In this document: in pieces, positions 21,121 through 32,030 of the stretch
Position numbering within the stretch: position 1 is the stretch's first letter
Layout of the letters: every line of letters starts with the position of its first letter
Assembly: GCF_000699445.3 (NCBI RefSeq)
Contig: NC_067202.1
Span: 3,894,449 to 3,958,448, forward strand
Origin: Schistosoma haematobium
Taxonomy: Eukaryota; Platyhelminthes; Trematoda; Strigeidida; Schistosomatidae
Length of the DNA: 64,000 bases
Direction of reading: 5' to 3'
Program-made: the position numbers and the translations under genes
Notes under the pieces: generated by a model
Seen by the model: the letters and a program-made list of their open reading frames with translations, nothing else
What the model was told of the DNA's origin: nothing
Databases searched by the model: none

Positions 21121-21294
21121 TTCATCATAATAGCTTGATTCATAAACAAACGAATGAAAATGCTCCCAGATCTTTAATGTTGAAATTCTCCTTGAATCTC
21201 AGGCCCATTATTTCGTTGGTGTTATTCTAATACTTGTTAGTGTGTTTAACCTTTGTGCCATTCAGTAATTGACATTAGGAACAATTAAATCTAA

Positions 21295-21730
21295 GAAACT
21301 GAGATCATTTAATGGTTGAGATCATGAATCAATCGAAGCTAGACCACCATGAAAAACCTGGAAGCACTGGACGGCCGTTTCGTCCTATGGTGGGACTTTT
21401 CAGCAACACGTATCCACGATCCCGCCTTGCAGGATTCGAACCCAGTACATATCACTCTCGCGTGCTAGCGCTTAACCACTAGACCATTAAGCTGACCGGC
21501 ATCTAACGGATTTAATGTCTAACTTCAACTTATTCACGAAATTGAGAGATACATTAACCACGACCATCACTGATAGGCTCTGGGTTTGAATCCTGCGAGG
21601 TGGGATCGTGAATGCTCACTTCCAAGGAAGAGTCCCACAATAGTTCGAAACAGTTGTCAAACGGTGCTCCCATGTTTTCCATAATGGTCTAGCTTCAATT
21701 GAATCATGATCTCAACTATTGAAGATAAAG
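21295..21730. mobile_element. SINE family B fold-back copy
   Basis: Minus arm 21300-21560 (tail, hammerhead, tRNA-like, 5' region to the cacgaccatcact part), then a plus 3' part (21562-21730: tRNA-like end, hammerhead remains, tail). The minus hammerhead is perfect except CTGAAAA (G8 to A). Confidence 0.7.
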
Positions 21731-21994
21731 ACCGTTTTTCTTTTCTTTTTCCATATTTTGTTTTATTAATTGATTTTCTTGAAAATATGAATAGAAAAAT
21801 AAAAAAATAGTTTCTATATTTCATGAATATGGGAAATTCTATGCAATTGATTGTACCGTTTTATTTTTGTAATATACAAGGTCAAATGAAAGAAAACATT
21901 AGGACACGAAAAAACTTTGATACTAGTAGACAATCATTAATTTTCCTTTCAAGTAAAAAAAGGTAAAAACAAAACAACCAAACATCAATCTATT

Positions 21995-22265
21995 CTTGAG
22001 TGGTATTAGAGTTATGAGGGCGGTTATCACTTCCCGGTCGCCTACACCGTGGAAGGGTTCTTCTACAGGTACCTAAAAAGGAAATTGGATTAGAGGTGGC
22101 CTTAGTGACCTGAGAGTGTGACCACAGTGCCCAGGGGACAACTCCTTGTGGTCGTCCACACATGACCTTTTTATGAGTAATTTCCGCGTTGAGATCTTGC
22201 AGCCAGGAATGGATATCCGTGGGATAGGGCGAGGTGTGCACGAAACTCACGCCCTGAATTCCACG
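21995..22265 (+). repeat. Unclassified repeat joined to Smα tail
   Basis: GC-richer stretch (GGTATTAGAGTTATGAGGGC to AGGGCGAGGTGTGCACG) unlike its neighbours, ending in CTGAATTCCACGGCTAGCC, the 3' stem I strand and tail of family A. Could be a chimeric SINE. Confidence 0.4.
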
Positions 22266-22420
22266 GCTAGCCACTATCCATCTTTGCTTATAATGCTTGT
22301 GAATTAAGGTAATTCTGAAGCAATACGCAAAGGATGTCAATAAATGACTGATCAATTGCAGTGCTAAACATTGATGGGAAGACTCAAGTAAACAATACCA
22401 AGTGAATTCCTATAGAGTTA
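22255..22420 (+). mobile_element. SINE family A tail and head piece
   Basis: CTAGCCACTATCCATCTTTG through GAATTAAGGTAATTCTGAAG and CAATACCAAGTGAATTC. This is the unit that follows the hammerhead in family A, including the tail-to-head passage. Confidence 0.6.
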
Positions 22421-22504
22421 TGTTACGAAATGTGCTCAAAAATGTGTTTATTATGGGCTGTCTTGTTGTTCTTGCATCATTTGCATTTATTCAATAGTGC
22501 AAAG

Positions 22505-23140
22505 AAATGAGAAAATGAGTTTTATTGAAATCACAATCCGATATAAGTTAGAAAACCCTTGAAAACATGGAAAGACTGGATGACTGTTTTGTCACACTTG
22601 TAATGCGATCTTCTCAAAACAAGCAGCTTTTCTCAGATTATTGTTTTCACCAAATATATTAATGATGTAAACTACCGAGGAGTCCTGAATTAGGATAAAA
22701 ACAACCGGGTTTATACAATAGTTTACCTCATTTAATCAATTCCTAGAATCTTGATTCAAAATATCTGAGGACATAATCCACAAGTCTAACGAACATTACG
22801 TCATTTCATTGTTCTCTTTGGTTGATTGAAAGATTTCTATCGTTTCTTGAATTACGGTAACCTGTTCACGTCATTTAGTCTAGACTTTTACTCAACAATA
22901 CAAATATTGTAATACAATCTCAGATTCTAGTTCATATTCAAATAAAAAGTCCAACATGTTCATGATAACTGATGATAGAATACATAAGAGGAAATGAGTA
23001 TCAGAGCAATTGGTATTATTCAACCCTTTATCTGTTCTTTGAAGTAGAAGAAACAAGACATATTTAGTCTAAAATGTATTCAAGGGATAAACAATATATG
23101 ATAAAATGTCGTAGTATGATGTGTGATAATTATGACGACA
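22505..23140. other. Spacer with decayed SINE B traces
   Basis: 22505-22720 has faint family B features (AAAACATGGAAAGACTGGATG and a second scrap GAGGAGTCCTGAATTAGGAT). The rest is unassigned AT-rich DNA. Confidence 0.4.
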
Positions 23141-23290
23141 GATATAAGTAGTATGTGACACCAATTGAATGTAGAATATTTGGCAGTAGAAGATTGAGAA
23201 GGTCAAATAGAAGAGAACAAGAATAGTGAATTATTGATATGAGAATGAAGGAACAACAAAGTATGAGACAATTGATGGACATTTTTTAAT
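23140..23290 (-). repeat. Repeat family E-like terminus
   Basis: GATATAAGTAGTATGTGACACC then AATTGAATGTAGAATATTTGGCAGTAGAAG; resembles 9640-9780 and the reversed end of family E. Confidence 0.5.
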
Positions 23291-23299
23291 GAAGTATTG

Positions 23300-23930
23300 G
23301 ACGTACTTACTTACTTACTTACACTTGTTACTCCCAGTGAAGCATAAGCCGCCGACCAGCATTGTCCAACCAGCTCTGCCTTCTTTTCTACTTCTATTCA
23401 ATTGTTGTGCATCCTTATCATGTCTGTATCCAGTTCTCGGTGTAATGTGTTCTTTGATCTTCCTATTCTACTTTGGCCTTGAGGATTCCAAGCGATGCAG
23501 CTGGGCACTTTCCTCAATGTTTGTTCTATCCACTTCCAGCACTTCCTCCTGATTTCTTCCTCCCTTGGGATCTGGTTTGTTCTCTCCCAGAGTAGATTGT
23601 TGCTGGTAGTGTCTGACCAACGGATTCGAATTATTTTGTGTAGACAACTGTTAATAAACACTTGTATCTTCTGGATGATGGCTTTCGTTACTCTCCAAAT
23701 TTCTGCTTTATACAGTAGAACTGTCTTGACATTTTTTTGAAAGTTCTGACCTTTGTGTTGGTTGACAGAGAGTTGTTTTGAGTTCCAGATGTTCTTCAGT
23801 TGTAAATATACTGCTCTTGCTTTGCCAATCGGCGCCTTGATAACTGTATCAGATCCACCGTATTCATCAATGATGTTGCCGAGATATGTAGAGGTTTTTT
23901 CACATCTTCCAAAGCTTCTACAATGATATA
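23300..23930 (-). pseudogene. RTE-like LINE, 3' half
   Basis: The minus frame 23985-23398 (195 codons) reads [73 protein letters not shown] and so on, i.e. the region after the FADD box. The element ends at the TTAC repeats (23305-23321). 5'-truncated by insertion or decay at about 23900. Confidence 0.8.
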
Positions 23931-24244
23931 AATGTAAATGATTTTTTTCGATATGACACATTATTAATGCTTTAGCATAGAACAAAATGAAAAAATCACA
24001 GGATGACTTTTGTTTAGTATTATTTTCATATCCAATTCATGTCATAACTGTCCAGTTTACCATTCATATTCATTCAGTTTGATTTTATTCCAGTAGATAA
24101 TACGTTTGTTTTTTCCAGCTTAACAACTATTCAGTATACTACTAGGTGTACTAATAAAATATTGTACTCATTTAATAGAATGTATAACATGAATTTTGTT
24201 GTCATATCTATTTCGGTTTTTCTCCTTAATTCAGTTATAGGTAT

Positions 24245-24350
24245 GATATTCATAGACTTTGATAGAGTTTTATTCTCTGTTCTCTGAACTCAGAGAATAA
24301 AACTCCATTAAAATCATCCACCATCCAGCTAGAACACCTTCTCCACAAAA
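24245..24350. mobile_element. Family J inverted-repeat element, compact copy
   Basis: TAGAGTTTTATTCTCTG...CAGAGAATAAAACTCCA form inverted arms with a very short loop, extending to TTTGA/TTAAAATCATCC. Shared with 29168, 47370 and 6250. MITE-like; no coding capacity. Confidence 0.6.
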
Positions 24351-24424
24351 TCAAATTCATAGACTTATTATCAAACATGGTTAAAATAGTTATATAAATG
24401 AGTAGATTTGGTTAACTATCAGTA

Positions 24425-24600
24425 TAGGGTTGTGGAGATTCTTAAGTTTTTTCTTGATTGAGATCATGAACTGATTGATGTTAGACCACCATTGAAAACC
24501 TGGAAGCACTGGACAGCCGTTTCATCCTATTATGGGACTCCTCCTTGACAGTGCGCATCCACGACCGCGCTCGCGGGGTTCGAACCCACGGCCCTGATTT
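24425..24600 (-). mobile_element. SINE family B, truncated
   Basis: Tail, hammerhead region and GGGTTCGAACCCACG box B. The ribozyme core is disrupted by an inserted TCAAGG-like segment (GACTCCTCCTTGACAGTGCG on +). Confidence 0.75.
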
Positions 24601-25439
24601 GGTTAAAATGGGAAATAAGATCTTCATCTACCTTCAACATTTTTTCGTCTTCCTTGTGTTGTGTAAATCTTACTTTAAAGATTACTGATAAGAGATTCAT
24701 TGAATATTGTAAAGTTTCTACATTTGTATTGTTTTCATACTTATTACATGTAACTAAATCAGTTATATTCACTATTTGTTATTTTCATTGAATGGTTAAA
24801 TTGGTTGGAAATTCCAATTAATCCTGTAGTTAGGGCTAGCAGTAAAATGTAGGATTTGTGTTTTGTCCTGTTTCGAATCCGATAGGTGGAGGTACTTGAA
24901 CTATAGTATCAATGTATATGAAGAATTATGGTCTACTGTGATATTAGTACTGCTCTAATAATAGACCTAATCCTAAAATTGTAGATTTTTCATGATATAA
25001 CTGCCTAATCTATAAGATCTTACGTGGAAGTCACATCATCGTCTACACCAACTCACTACATCGTAACAATTACCAGTACATGATAGAGAACAAACTTAGG
25101 CTATAGATAGAACAATATATTTGATATGAATGAAAGATAAAAGGTGACATTCAGCAGGGACCACGCAAGCATGGGCGAGCCATGCCATACGATCAACTCC
25201 CATTAATTCAATACATTCTTCCCGCCCTCTTCATCGTTTGGTTTTTCTCCGTGGTAAATGTTGAATGTCCATTTCCCATATTGTCTCGTATTAGGGCCCA
25301 ATGCCACTACATATACTATAAAACTCGAGCCTAGTATCTATCACCTAAAAAGCCTATTGAGTTATCTACTGAGCAACTGATTTCAACTAGCAACTGGCTT
25401 GTCATATGTGTATCAATTTTATTTGTATACCTTCATGTA
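24601..25439. other. Spacer, no gene recognised
   Basis: No exon of the receptor (TM1/TM2) could be found here. 24601-24780 gives a minus-strand open frame that is partly SINE and is not supported as a gene. Confidence 0.4.
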
Positions 25440-26040
25440 TTTCTGTTATTGTTACGGACTACAATTGATAAGTCTTTTTTGTCATATTTTACGTCCTATG
25501 TGTTGGGGACGTTAGATCCCACAGAACTCACTTGGGAAAAGACCTAATTTTGTAATTTTATTTTGAAAATTTGAATTTCTTTGTGTTCGCGCCAAAAGTG
25601 CTCTTTTCAACTTCAGGTCGTATTTCCCACTCGAGAGAATCTTTAATGCTATTGGTCTGTTGTGTCTTTTAGTATACTATTTTGTAACGCTTCCCAAGGA
25701 TGGTTTTGTGCTATATATTAAGTTTTGATTTGTGTCCGTTATTATCACTCGTGCTTTTGGCTTTTTTTATGAAATATACTTCCCCGTTCGGACTTCGACT
25801 TTTCTCTTTAGTTAGCGGTGCCGCGATGCAATAGAATAGCTATTTCATTGATCTTTGGTCACTGAGTCTTTGTTTCGTTTGCAGTCTAAGTGAACTTGTA
25901 ATCGCTTCAAATATAGAACTATATGAACTCTCTCGATATTCGTATTCATTTGTTATCGCAGTTGGGATTTAGGTATAGTCATCTGGCAATTCCTAAATAG
26001 AATACAGCGCACTTCCTCTATTCTAATACTAGAAACTATT
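25440..26040 (+). mobile_element. SINE family A, decayed, split by solo LTR
   Basis: 25442-25500 (GGACTACAATTGATAAGTC, ACGTCCTATG) and 25924-26040 (CTCGATATTCG; hammerhead-like CATCTGGCAATTCCTAAATAG) are Smα-like on both sides of the LTR at 25501-25918. The hammerhead is ruined. Confidence 0.55.
25501..25918 (+). mobile_element. Solo LTR, copy 1
   Basis: Begins TGTTGGGGACGTTAGATCCC and ends CTTCAAATATAGAA (family end CTAGCA/CTAACA, here mutated). Same length class (415-418 bp) as 42356-42773 and 52757-53171. A GCTATATATTAAG TATA-like box is present. Flanking CTATG and CTATA differ at one base. No internal retrotransposon remains, so it is a recombination-derived solo LTR; a Gypsy-like origin is likely from the 5-bp duplication. 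Confidence 0.85.
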
Positions 26041-26217
26041 CTAACTGTACTTATAAACTTATGACAATTTGAATCAAATGGAAGTATATTAATAGAGATT
26101 AATTAATTGTGGATTATAACATCAACAATAGATAGATCCAAACCTCCATAAAATGAATAGAAGTTTATTTTTGGAATTATCACTGAAATATGTCTATTTC
26201 ATCGATCATGTTACAAT

Positions 26218-26432
26218 CACAATTGATTGATCACTGGGTGGTGATCAATGTCGTGGGTGTCAAGTCCTTATTTAGTGCAGATCGAATGCTATTGACCGTG
26301 TTGCAATGCGGCCACCAGTTTAGGTGACCTGACACTGCATGCACTATATATCAAGATTAGATGGTGGTTGGAGGTAGTCGACAGGAAACCCGGGTCCAGG
26401 GTTTCCTGTCGACTACCTCCAACCACCATCTA
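26218..26432 (-). mobile_element. SINE family C, perfect hairpin copy with 13-bp target-site duplication
   Basis: Minus-oriented tail (CAATTGATTGATCACTGGGT to GCATGCACTATATATC) followed by a near-perfect palindrome at 26359-26433 whose arms (about 34 bp, ATTAGATGGTGG...) meet at GGGTCCAGGG, the hammerhead cleavage and stem III region. The tRNA-like part is absent. ATCATGTTACAAT lies at 26205-26217 and 26433-26445. Confidence 0.85.
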
Positions 26433-26713
26433 ATCATGTTACAATGTTCAATCTATCTAATGATCACATTCAACATTATTCTATTAGACCAATATAAAAA
26501 GATAAGTATATATTACATAGTAATTATAAGATAACAATACATTCTATCACGAATCATTTCTTAAATATGAATTGTTTCTATCAGTAAACACCTATTTGAT
26601 AACACCTGAGTAAACATTTCATTGTTTACATTATCATAATGCCTGTTATTTTATTTCTCTTTCTTTCCCCCCCTCTCTCTCTCGCTCCCTCGTAACCAAA
26701 TTTTTTCATCTAG

Positions 26714-26826
26714 GTTGTCAACGGTTATTGGATTTTTGGAACAATGATCTGTGATATATTCATTATGTTCGATGTGTTATTCTGTACTGCATCAATACTC
26801 AATTTAGTAGCCATTTGTTTAGATAG
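26714..26826 (+). CDS. D2-like dopamine receptor, exon encoding end of ECL1 and TM3
   Basis: First exon of the receptor found in the window. The acceptor ...CATCTAG and donor AG|GTAAAC are canonical. Read from its first base it gives VVNGYWIF...[19 protein letters not shown] and then AICLD plus AG of the next Arg codon. Hallmarks of aminergic receptors are visible: the extracellular Cys at the top of TM3, the Asp (FD-V) that binds the amine, CTASILNL as in D2-like receptors, and the start of the DR(Y) motif. The preceding exon(s) with N-terminus, TM1 and TM2 were not found from 1 to 26713 and may lie outside the window. The product would be a seven-helix plasma-membrane receptor for dopamine or a related amine; D2 type predicts Gi coupling, which cannot be proven from sequence. 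A D2-like dopamine receptor has been reported from Schistosoma mansoni and may be the ortholog. Confidence 0.9.
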
Positions 26827-26976
26827 GTAAACTAACTGTTGTCTTCTTTTTCTTAATTATCTCTAATATTTTTCTGATTATAAATTTAACTATATCTAAT
26901 CATTGTAATGAAAGTCTTATGATTGTTTTCATCGCTATTTCATCTGTGTTACATATATATGTTTGTGTGTGTTTTA

Positions 26977-27181
26977 AGGAGTGATCTTACTGGAGACAAT
27001 GAAGGATGTGTCGTTGAATTTCGTGCATTGGTTGAAGTTAGACATTCACACCGTTGGATGCCGGTCAGCTTAGTGGTTTAGAGGTTAGGTGATCACGCGC
27101 GAGACCGATAGATCCTGGGTTCAGATCTCGCGAGGCGGGATGGTGGATGCACACTACTGAGGAGCCGCATGATAGGACGAC
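26977..27181 (+). mobile_element. SINE family B, cut off inside hammerhead
   Basis: 5' region, tRNA-like part (AGCTTAGTGGTTTAGAGG, box B GGTTCAGATC), then hammerhead CTGAGGAG...AGGACGA, where it stops abruptly and family G begins. The truncation at the GAAA position is notable. Confidence 0.75.
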
Positions 27182-27680
27182 CCTGACCAATGACGCATAA
27201 AACAATTACAAGCAGTCCAGAGTCCTTATCGGTCCTGCTTCCTGCCTAGCCTAACCTGTTAAGTCTAGAACACCGATCTCAGCCTCTGCGATATGAACGA
27301 TTTATTTCAAACATACTGGGATTATGTACATACCAAACAGGTAACATCGTACCATAAAATAGGAAATGACATTTGTACAAAATCTAGTCTAAAGTGGCTG
27401 CGAATATGGGAGATAGTGATTGATGGACAAGGCATAACTCAAGACCGGTAAATCGTATAATAATAGTCAAAATAAAGCTTATATTAAGAGAAACATGAAT
27501 ATGAATAGTTTATTTACTTAATAATTATACCATAAAAGTATATGTATAGTATTAGTCCAGAAATAGATTCAAACAGTTACTATTCATTATTCTCATCGGG
27601 ATATAACAGTGGTGTATGCTACTTATGTCGACAGACTTGAGTAGTATATAACACTAATCGAAGTAGACAACCTATCAGCA
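27182..27680 (+). repeat. Repeat family G, longest copy
   Basis: CCTGACCAATGACGCATAAA to GTGTATGCTACTTATGTCG and AGTAGTATATAACAC. It contains AATAAAGCTTATAT. Its end resembles that of family E (near-palindrome with ACTTAT), so E and G may be parts of one element. No protein. Confidence 0.65.
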
Positions 27681-28127
27681 TTAGTCTATAAAAGTTATCT
27701 TGAATAAATCAGGAATGGTAATAGGAAGGAATTGTGACTTGAAAGAAACATACTGAATGTAAAGAACAAAAGATCAAAATTTGGTTCACATATTTTATCA
27801 AGAGATTCCGTAAATTGATCGTCCACCTCAAAGTTCTCATTCATTACAATTTCATGATCATTTTATAAGGAGTTTTCATTCAGATTACTAGTCTTAACAA
27901 CAACAACAACAAGAAAGATTCAACTAAACGAAACACACACACATACCAATAAATACTAATTGAGTGATTCACTATTTGTTGTTGTTTTTCTTGTGTTGAT
28001 TTTCATTTTAATGCAAATCAACAAAAAAGCAAGAAAAGGAACGAGAAATAAGTGGATTGGATGTTACCGTGATGAATATCTTGACTATTGATGTTTGTTT
28101 GCCTTTTTTCATTCTCAGTATAGGGGT
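27681..28127. other. Intron spacer
   Basis: AT-rich with AAC repeats near 27900. Nothing recognised. Confidence 0.45.
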
Positions 28128-28500
28128 GGTGGAGATTATTAGGTTTCGGATTGAGATCACGAACCGATTAATGTTAGAACATCATTAAAAACCTGGAAGC
28201 ACTAGACAGCCGTTTCACCCTATTGTGGGACTCCTCAGCAGTGCCTTCAGTCTCGAGAGTGAACACTTAACCCAACTGGACCAATGAACCGGTCGGTATC
28301 CGATTGTGGTAATGTCTAACCCTGAACCAATCCACGAAATTGCGCAACCGTCTCCCATTGTACTGAAGTAGATACTTGTCTCTACTCAACACGGATTAAC
28401 TCTACTGGTCATGGTTTCTTACTAGAACTCCGAGAATTCCCTCACGAATCTAGTCACTAGTGAGCATATGGTAACTATCAGTATAGGGGTTGTGAAGACT
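28128..28500 (-). mobile_element. SINE family B, near full length
   Basis: Minus-strand tail, hammerhead 28199-28244, shortened tRNA-like part (box B region deleted between GTGCC and TTCAGTCTC), 5' region to TCACTAGTGAGCATATGG and another tail start. Confidence 0.75.
28199..28244 (-). ncRNA. Hammerhead ribozyme motif (family B)
   Basis: Minus strand: CTGAGGAG, stem II GTCC/GGGT (two G-U pairs), GAAACGG, GTC at the cleavage position, then TAGTGC pairing with GCACTG (one G-U). The core is intact. Confidence 0.65.
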
Positions 28501-29167
28501 ATTTCATTCTCTTTTTTTTTACTTTTTAAGCAAGTAATTGAGTAATAAATCAACATGTTTTTCGCTTCTTTTATTTGATTTACATTTAAGACATAGTATA
28601 AATGAATCTGAAGTAAACAATAAGAGAAAATGAGATTATATTAGATAGAAGAAAAAAAAGAAAGAGTAACCGAAAAAACGATGACAACAACAACAGAAAA
28701 GACACTTGTTTACGAGTTTCTTTTTATTATCGAGTATAGAAATAAATGATAGTCACAACCAATATATATATGATTTGAATGAATGATCTAGTGAATGGAA
28801 AAACAGTTTCCATGTTAAATAAATATCCGTTCGTTCGATCGTTGAACCAACCAACCAACCACCCACCCATCCACCCACCTACTCACTCACTCACTCACTC
28901 ACTCACTTACTCAGCAACCCACCAACCCCCTCCCATCTCTAATATAAATTCGAATTCTTTCATAAAGATAACAATTTTACAAATTATTCTATATATATTT
29001 CTCTTATTTTTCTTCTTCTTCATTCATCTTAGCTATATCCATTTAAAAAAAATAAGGAAACAAAAGGAAACATAATTAGAGTTGTTTTCTACTTTTATCT
29101 CATCATGATTTTTTTGTTTGTTTGTTTCTTGTTAACGTTGAAAACATTGAAATCACTGGTAGATTAT
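28501..29167. other. Intron spacer with low-complexity tract
   Basis: 28845-28930 is a CCAAC/CCACC/ACTC simple-sequence tract from which a false open frame arises. A T-rich run follows. No exon. Confidence 0.5.
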
Positions 29168-29310
29168 ACATGATGAAGTTTTGTTTCTTTGATTTGGATA
29201 GTTATTATACTGATGATATCGGTCAGTAGAATGATGAAAGTTTCACAATCAAAACCATCCAAATTCAAAGAATAAAACTCTATCACAAAATCATTCGTAT
29301 TTGAATGACA
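29168..29310. mobile_element. Family J inverted-repeat element
   Basis: Arms GATGAAGTTTTGTTTCTTTGA and TTCAAAGAATAAAACTCTAT with a centre ACTGATGATATCGGTCAG. Same family as 24245 and 47370; MITE-like and non-coding. Confidence 0.55.
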
Positions 29311-29334
29311 ATAACGTCTCGACTATCCTCAAAA

Positions 29335-29845
29335 TAAATTTCTCATTATGAGATTGTGAAGATTTCATTGAAATCATGAATTGATAAATATTAGACCAGC
29401 AGTGAAAAATTGAACGTCTTGGCTGGCCGTTTCATCCTAATATATATGTATATAACTGTGTGTGTGTGTGTGTGTGTGTGTGTAGGAGGAGGACTCATTC
29501 ACAGTCACACTACCATTACAAAAACCAGTAAGTAATGAATAGCTATTTAGTCTTGTTCTCATGAATGACTAACTTTGATATTTAATTGCTGGGATTCTAG
29601 TAAGAAGCGGTAATTAGTAGAGTTCATTCATGTTGAGTGTAAGACAATTATCTACCTAAAGCAATAGAGAATAATCATTCATCATTTTGAATTCATTGAA
29701 GTTAGACATATACATTATTGGATCTTGGATCAGTAATTTAGAAGTTAAGTATTTATGAATGAGATTGTGAATGTTCACTGTTAACGAGCTATATACTATA
29801 GTGAAAAAGCTGTCCAGTATTTCCTAAGGTCCACTGGTTATCTAA
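29335..29845. mobile_element. SINE family B, decayed pair with GT run
   Basis: Minus fragment 29340-29440 (tail to GGCTGGCCGTTTCATCCTAA), a (TG)n run 29458-29484, then a plus fragment 29575-29845 with a decayed 5' and tRNA-like part. Very diverged. Confidence 0.45.
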
Positions 29846-30439
29846 CTAAGATCAGTCCGTTACTTAATTAATTAGAATAATAATTGTTAATTAGCTTTAT
29901 ATCAACTTTTTTCAATCAGCTCCAATGATATCAACATTTTCCGATAATAATAATAAGATATATCAGGGTTAGAATAGAAGGAATGAGACTAGAATTGGAT
30001 TTAGGCTCACATTTCATCACGTGGCTGCACCTCTGGAGAGTGATACAGTAAACCAAGCATGGTTTCCATGGTTAATGAATATAAATCACCCCCACTGTGG
30101 TGAAAGAAGTGAGCAGTGATGTTTAGATTGATTCATAATTCTATTGGTGAGATGGCCAATGACGTTTGCGACTTTAGTGAGAGTTTGTTCAAGGGTTTAT
30201 TCACAAGGTAAGTGATGCCTTTGTTTTTTATTATTAAAGGATGCTACCTGTGTAGAAGCATGCAATTCACACGCCTAACATGCGGAATTGTAAACCGAAT
30301 ACTACCTAGTTATGTATGTATACCTATGTACATAAATTTGTCAGTAAAGTAACTCCTATCACTCCTTAACATTAGTTGGAGAATAACTGTTGTTTCAAAT
30401 CACTCTGAGTTTCCTCAGCATCTATAACACATTGAAAGA
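29846..30439. other. Intron spacer
   Basis: No gene or family recognised. Confidence 0.4.
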
Positions 30440-30777
30440 ATAGATTATAATGCTTGTGAATTAAGACAATATCGAGGCATACATACAGTATGCACATATG
30501 CCAATAAGAAACTGATCAATTACAGTCCTAAACATCAATGGAAAGATTCAAGTAAAACAATACCAAGTGAACTAAACTTCACACCATTTCACAAGTAAGT
30601 GGCTATTAGGGCTTAGTAGCTAAGTGGATAACGCGATGGCGTTTGAAGCGAACGGTACTGGGCCCGAGTCCCAAAGTGAACATAAACTCAGATGCAGGTA
30701 CATCCAGCTGACGAATGCCAAAAAGGAAGAAATGCACGTCCTGAATTCCACTACTAGCCACTATCCATCTTTGCTTA
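30440..30777 (+). mobile_element. SINE family A (Smα-like), full unit
   Basis: Tail-first permuted unit: ATAATGCTTGTGAATTAAGAC, CAATAAGAAACTGATCAATT, head GACAGATTCAAG-type, GGCTATTAGGGCTTAGTAGC, tRNA-like TAAGTGGATAACGCGATGGC and GGCCCGAGTCC (box B, one change), hammerhead, end CATCTTTGCTTAT. AATAGATT occurs at both ends (about 30436 and 30778), a possible 8-bp duplication. The order tail-head-ribozyme suggests an RNA from a multimer. Confidence 0.8.
30696..30749 (+). ncRNA. Hammerhead motif, Smα type
   Basis: GGTACATCCAG, CTGACGAA, weak stem II (TGCC...GGAA), GAAATGCAC, GTC and CTGAATTCC. Core intact; stem II has lost pairs. Confidence 0.6.
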
Positions 30778-31440
30778 TAATAGATTTGTGTTCTTCAACT
30801 GAATTAAATTGACTAAAAGAACTATCTTAAACAAACTTTCGAAAATCTAGTGTAAAATCTATTTTGCATTAAAGATACTGGCTATAGAAACTACCTAATT
30901 TTATTCAGTGAAAGGTATAATGTTCTTAAGTATCATTTGAAATTACCAGCTGTCATGTGTTGTATCAATTAATCAATACAGAGAAAGAGAAAGGGAAATA
31001 GTGTTGGCTAACTAACAAGACCAGAGGACAGCGTTAAAAGGTTAAACATTATGGAAGAAATTTTTCCTAAGGTTGGCTGATTGATTTGTTCACTTTATAT
31101 CTATCCGATCAGTGATCTCCTTTTGATTAATAACTCAGTTATCATGAAAATTGACTGGGGGGGAATCTTATTGTCTATTAGTACATAAGCTATTTCAGTC
31201 CAGTATCCAATTATAAGATAATGACAGCAAGGAAGTTAAGCTATCTATCTATCTATCTATTCTACTCTACTTTACTCTATTTTTAAACTATGAAAGCTAA
31301 ATGGTATGGTTTCAAATCATTCATGGAATACCAATTTCATTATGAGAAGTGCTAATAATAACAAGTGCTAAATAGTCACTTAAGTTAATGGCCAAACTGC
31401 AACTTGATTAATAGAATTCGATCATGATAATTAGTTATTT
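30778..31440. other. Intron spacer
   Basis: Short TCTA run near 31242. No coding or repeat signal. Confidence 0.45.
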
Positions 31441-31731
31441 CGGGGAGACTATGATTTATGAACAAACCAATCAGGTATAAGATACTAAGTCTTGGATTTT
31501 GGCGCGAAATTCACTCATCCGTTTAGTGAAATACTGTTTTGGCATTATAGCTGATGTCAGTTCGTGATGAAAACCCTAAATACAATCCCTAACATTAACC
31601 ATCAAATGTAAATGATAATTCTAACTCGTCACACTGGTTTATAATCCTCATTTAGTCTTAGATATTAGATGGACACTCTGAAGATCAGTCTATCATCGCT
31701 CAAAGGTCATCCATAAATTGTAATCTCACCC
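31441..31731 (+). mobile_element. MITE-like element, family I
   Basis: Starts GGGGAGACTATGATTTATGA and ends CCATAAATTGTAATCTCACC, an imperfect terminal inverted repeat. Shares its interior (TTTTGGCGCGAAATTC, TCATC.GT..AGTGAAAT) with 38870-39106 and 41130-41381. Non-coding; a class II non-autonomous element is the best reading. Confidence 0.65.
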
Positions 31732-31784
31732 TGAACTTTGAACATTGAAGGTGTTACAAATAATCTCAAGCCTAGATCAGATAT

Positions 31785-32030
31785 AAAATTTGTTTGAAAT
31801 TAGACATTAAAACCGTTGGATGCCGGTCAGCTCAGTAGTCTAGAAGTTAAGCGCTCGCGTAAGGGACTGATAAGTCCTGGGTTCGAATCTCGCGAGACGG
31901 GATCATGGATGCGCACTGCTAAAAAATCCTATACTAGGACGAAATGGCCATCCAGTGCTTCCAGGTTTTCCATATTAGTCTAGCTTCAATTAACTCATGA
32001 TCTCAATCATTGAAATTACTATAAAACGTT
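31785..32030 (+). mobile_element. SINE family B, 5'-truncated
   Basis: tRNA-like part with AGCTCAGTAGTCTAGAAG and GGTTCGAATC, a dead hammerhead (CTAAAAAAT in place of CTGAGGAG) and an intact tail. Confidence 0.8.
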
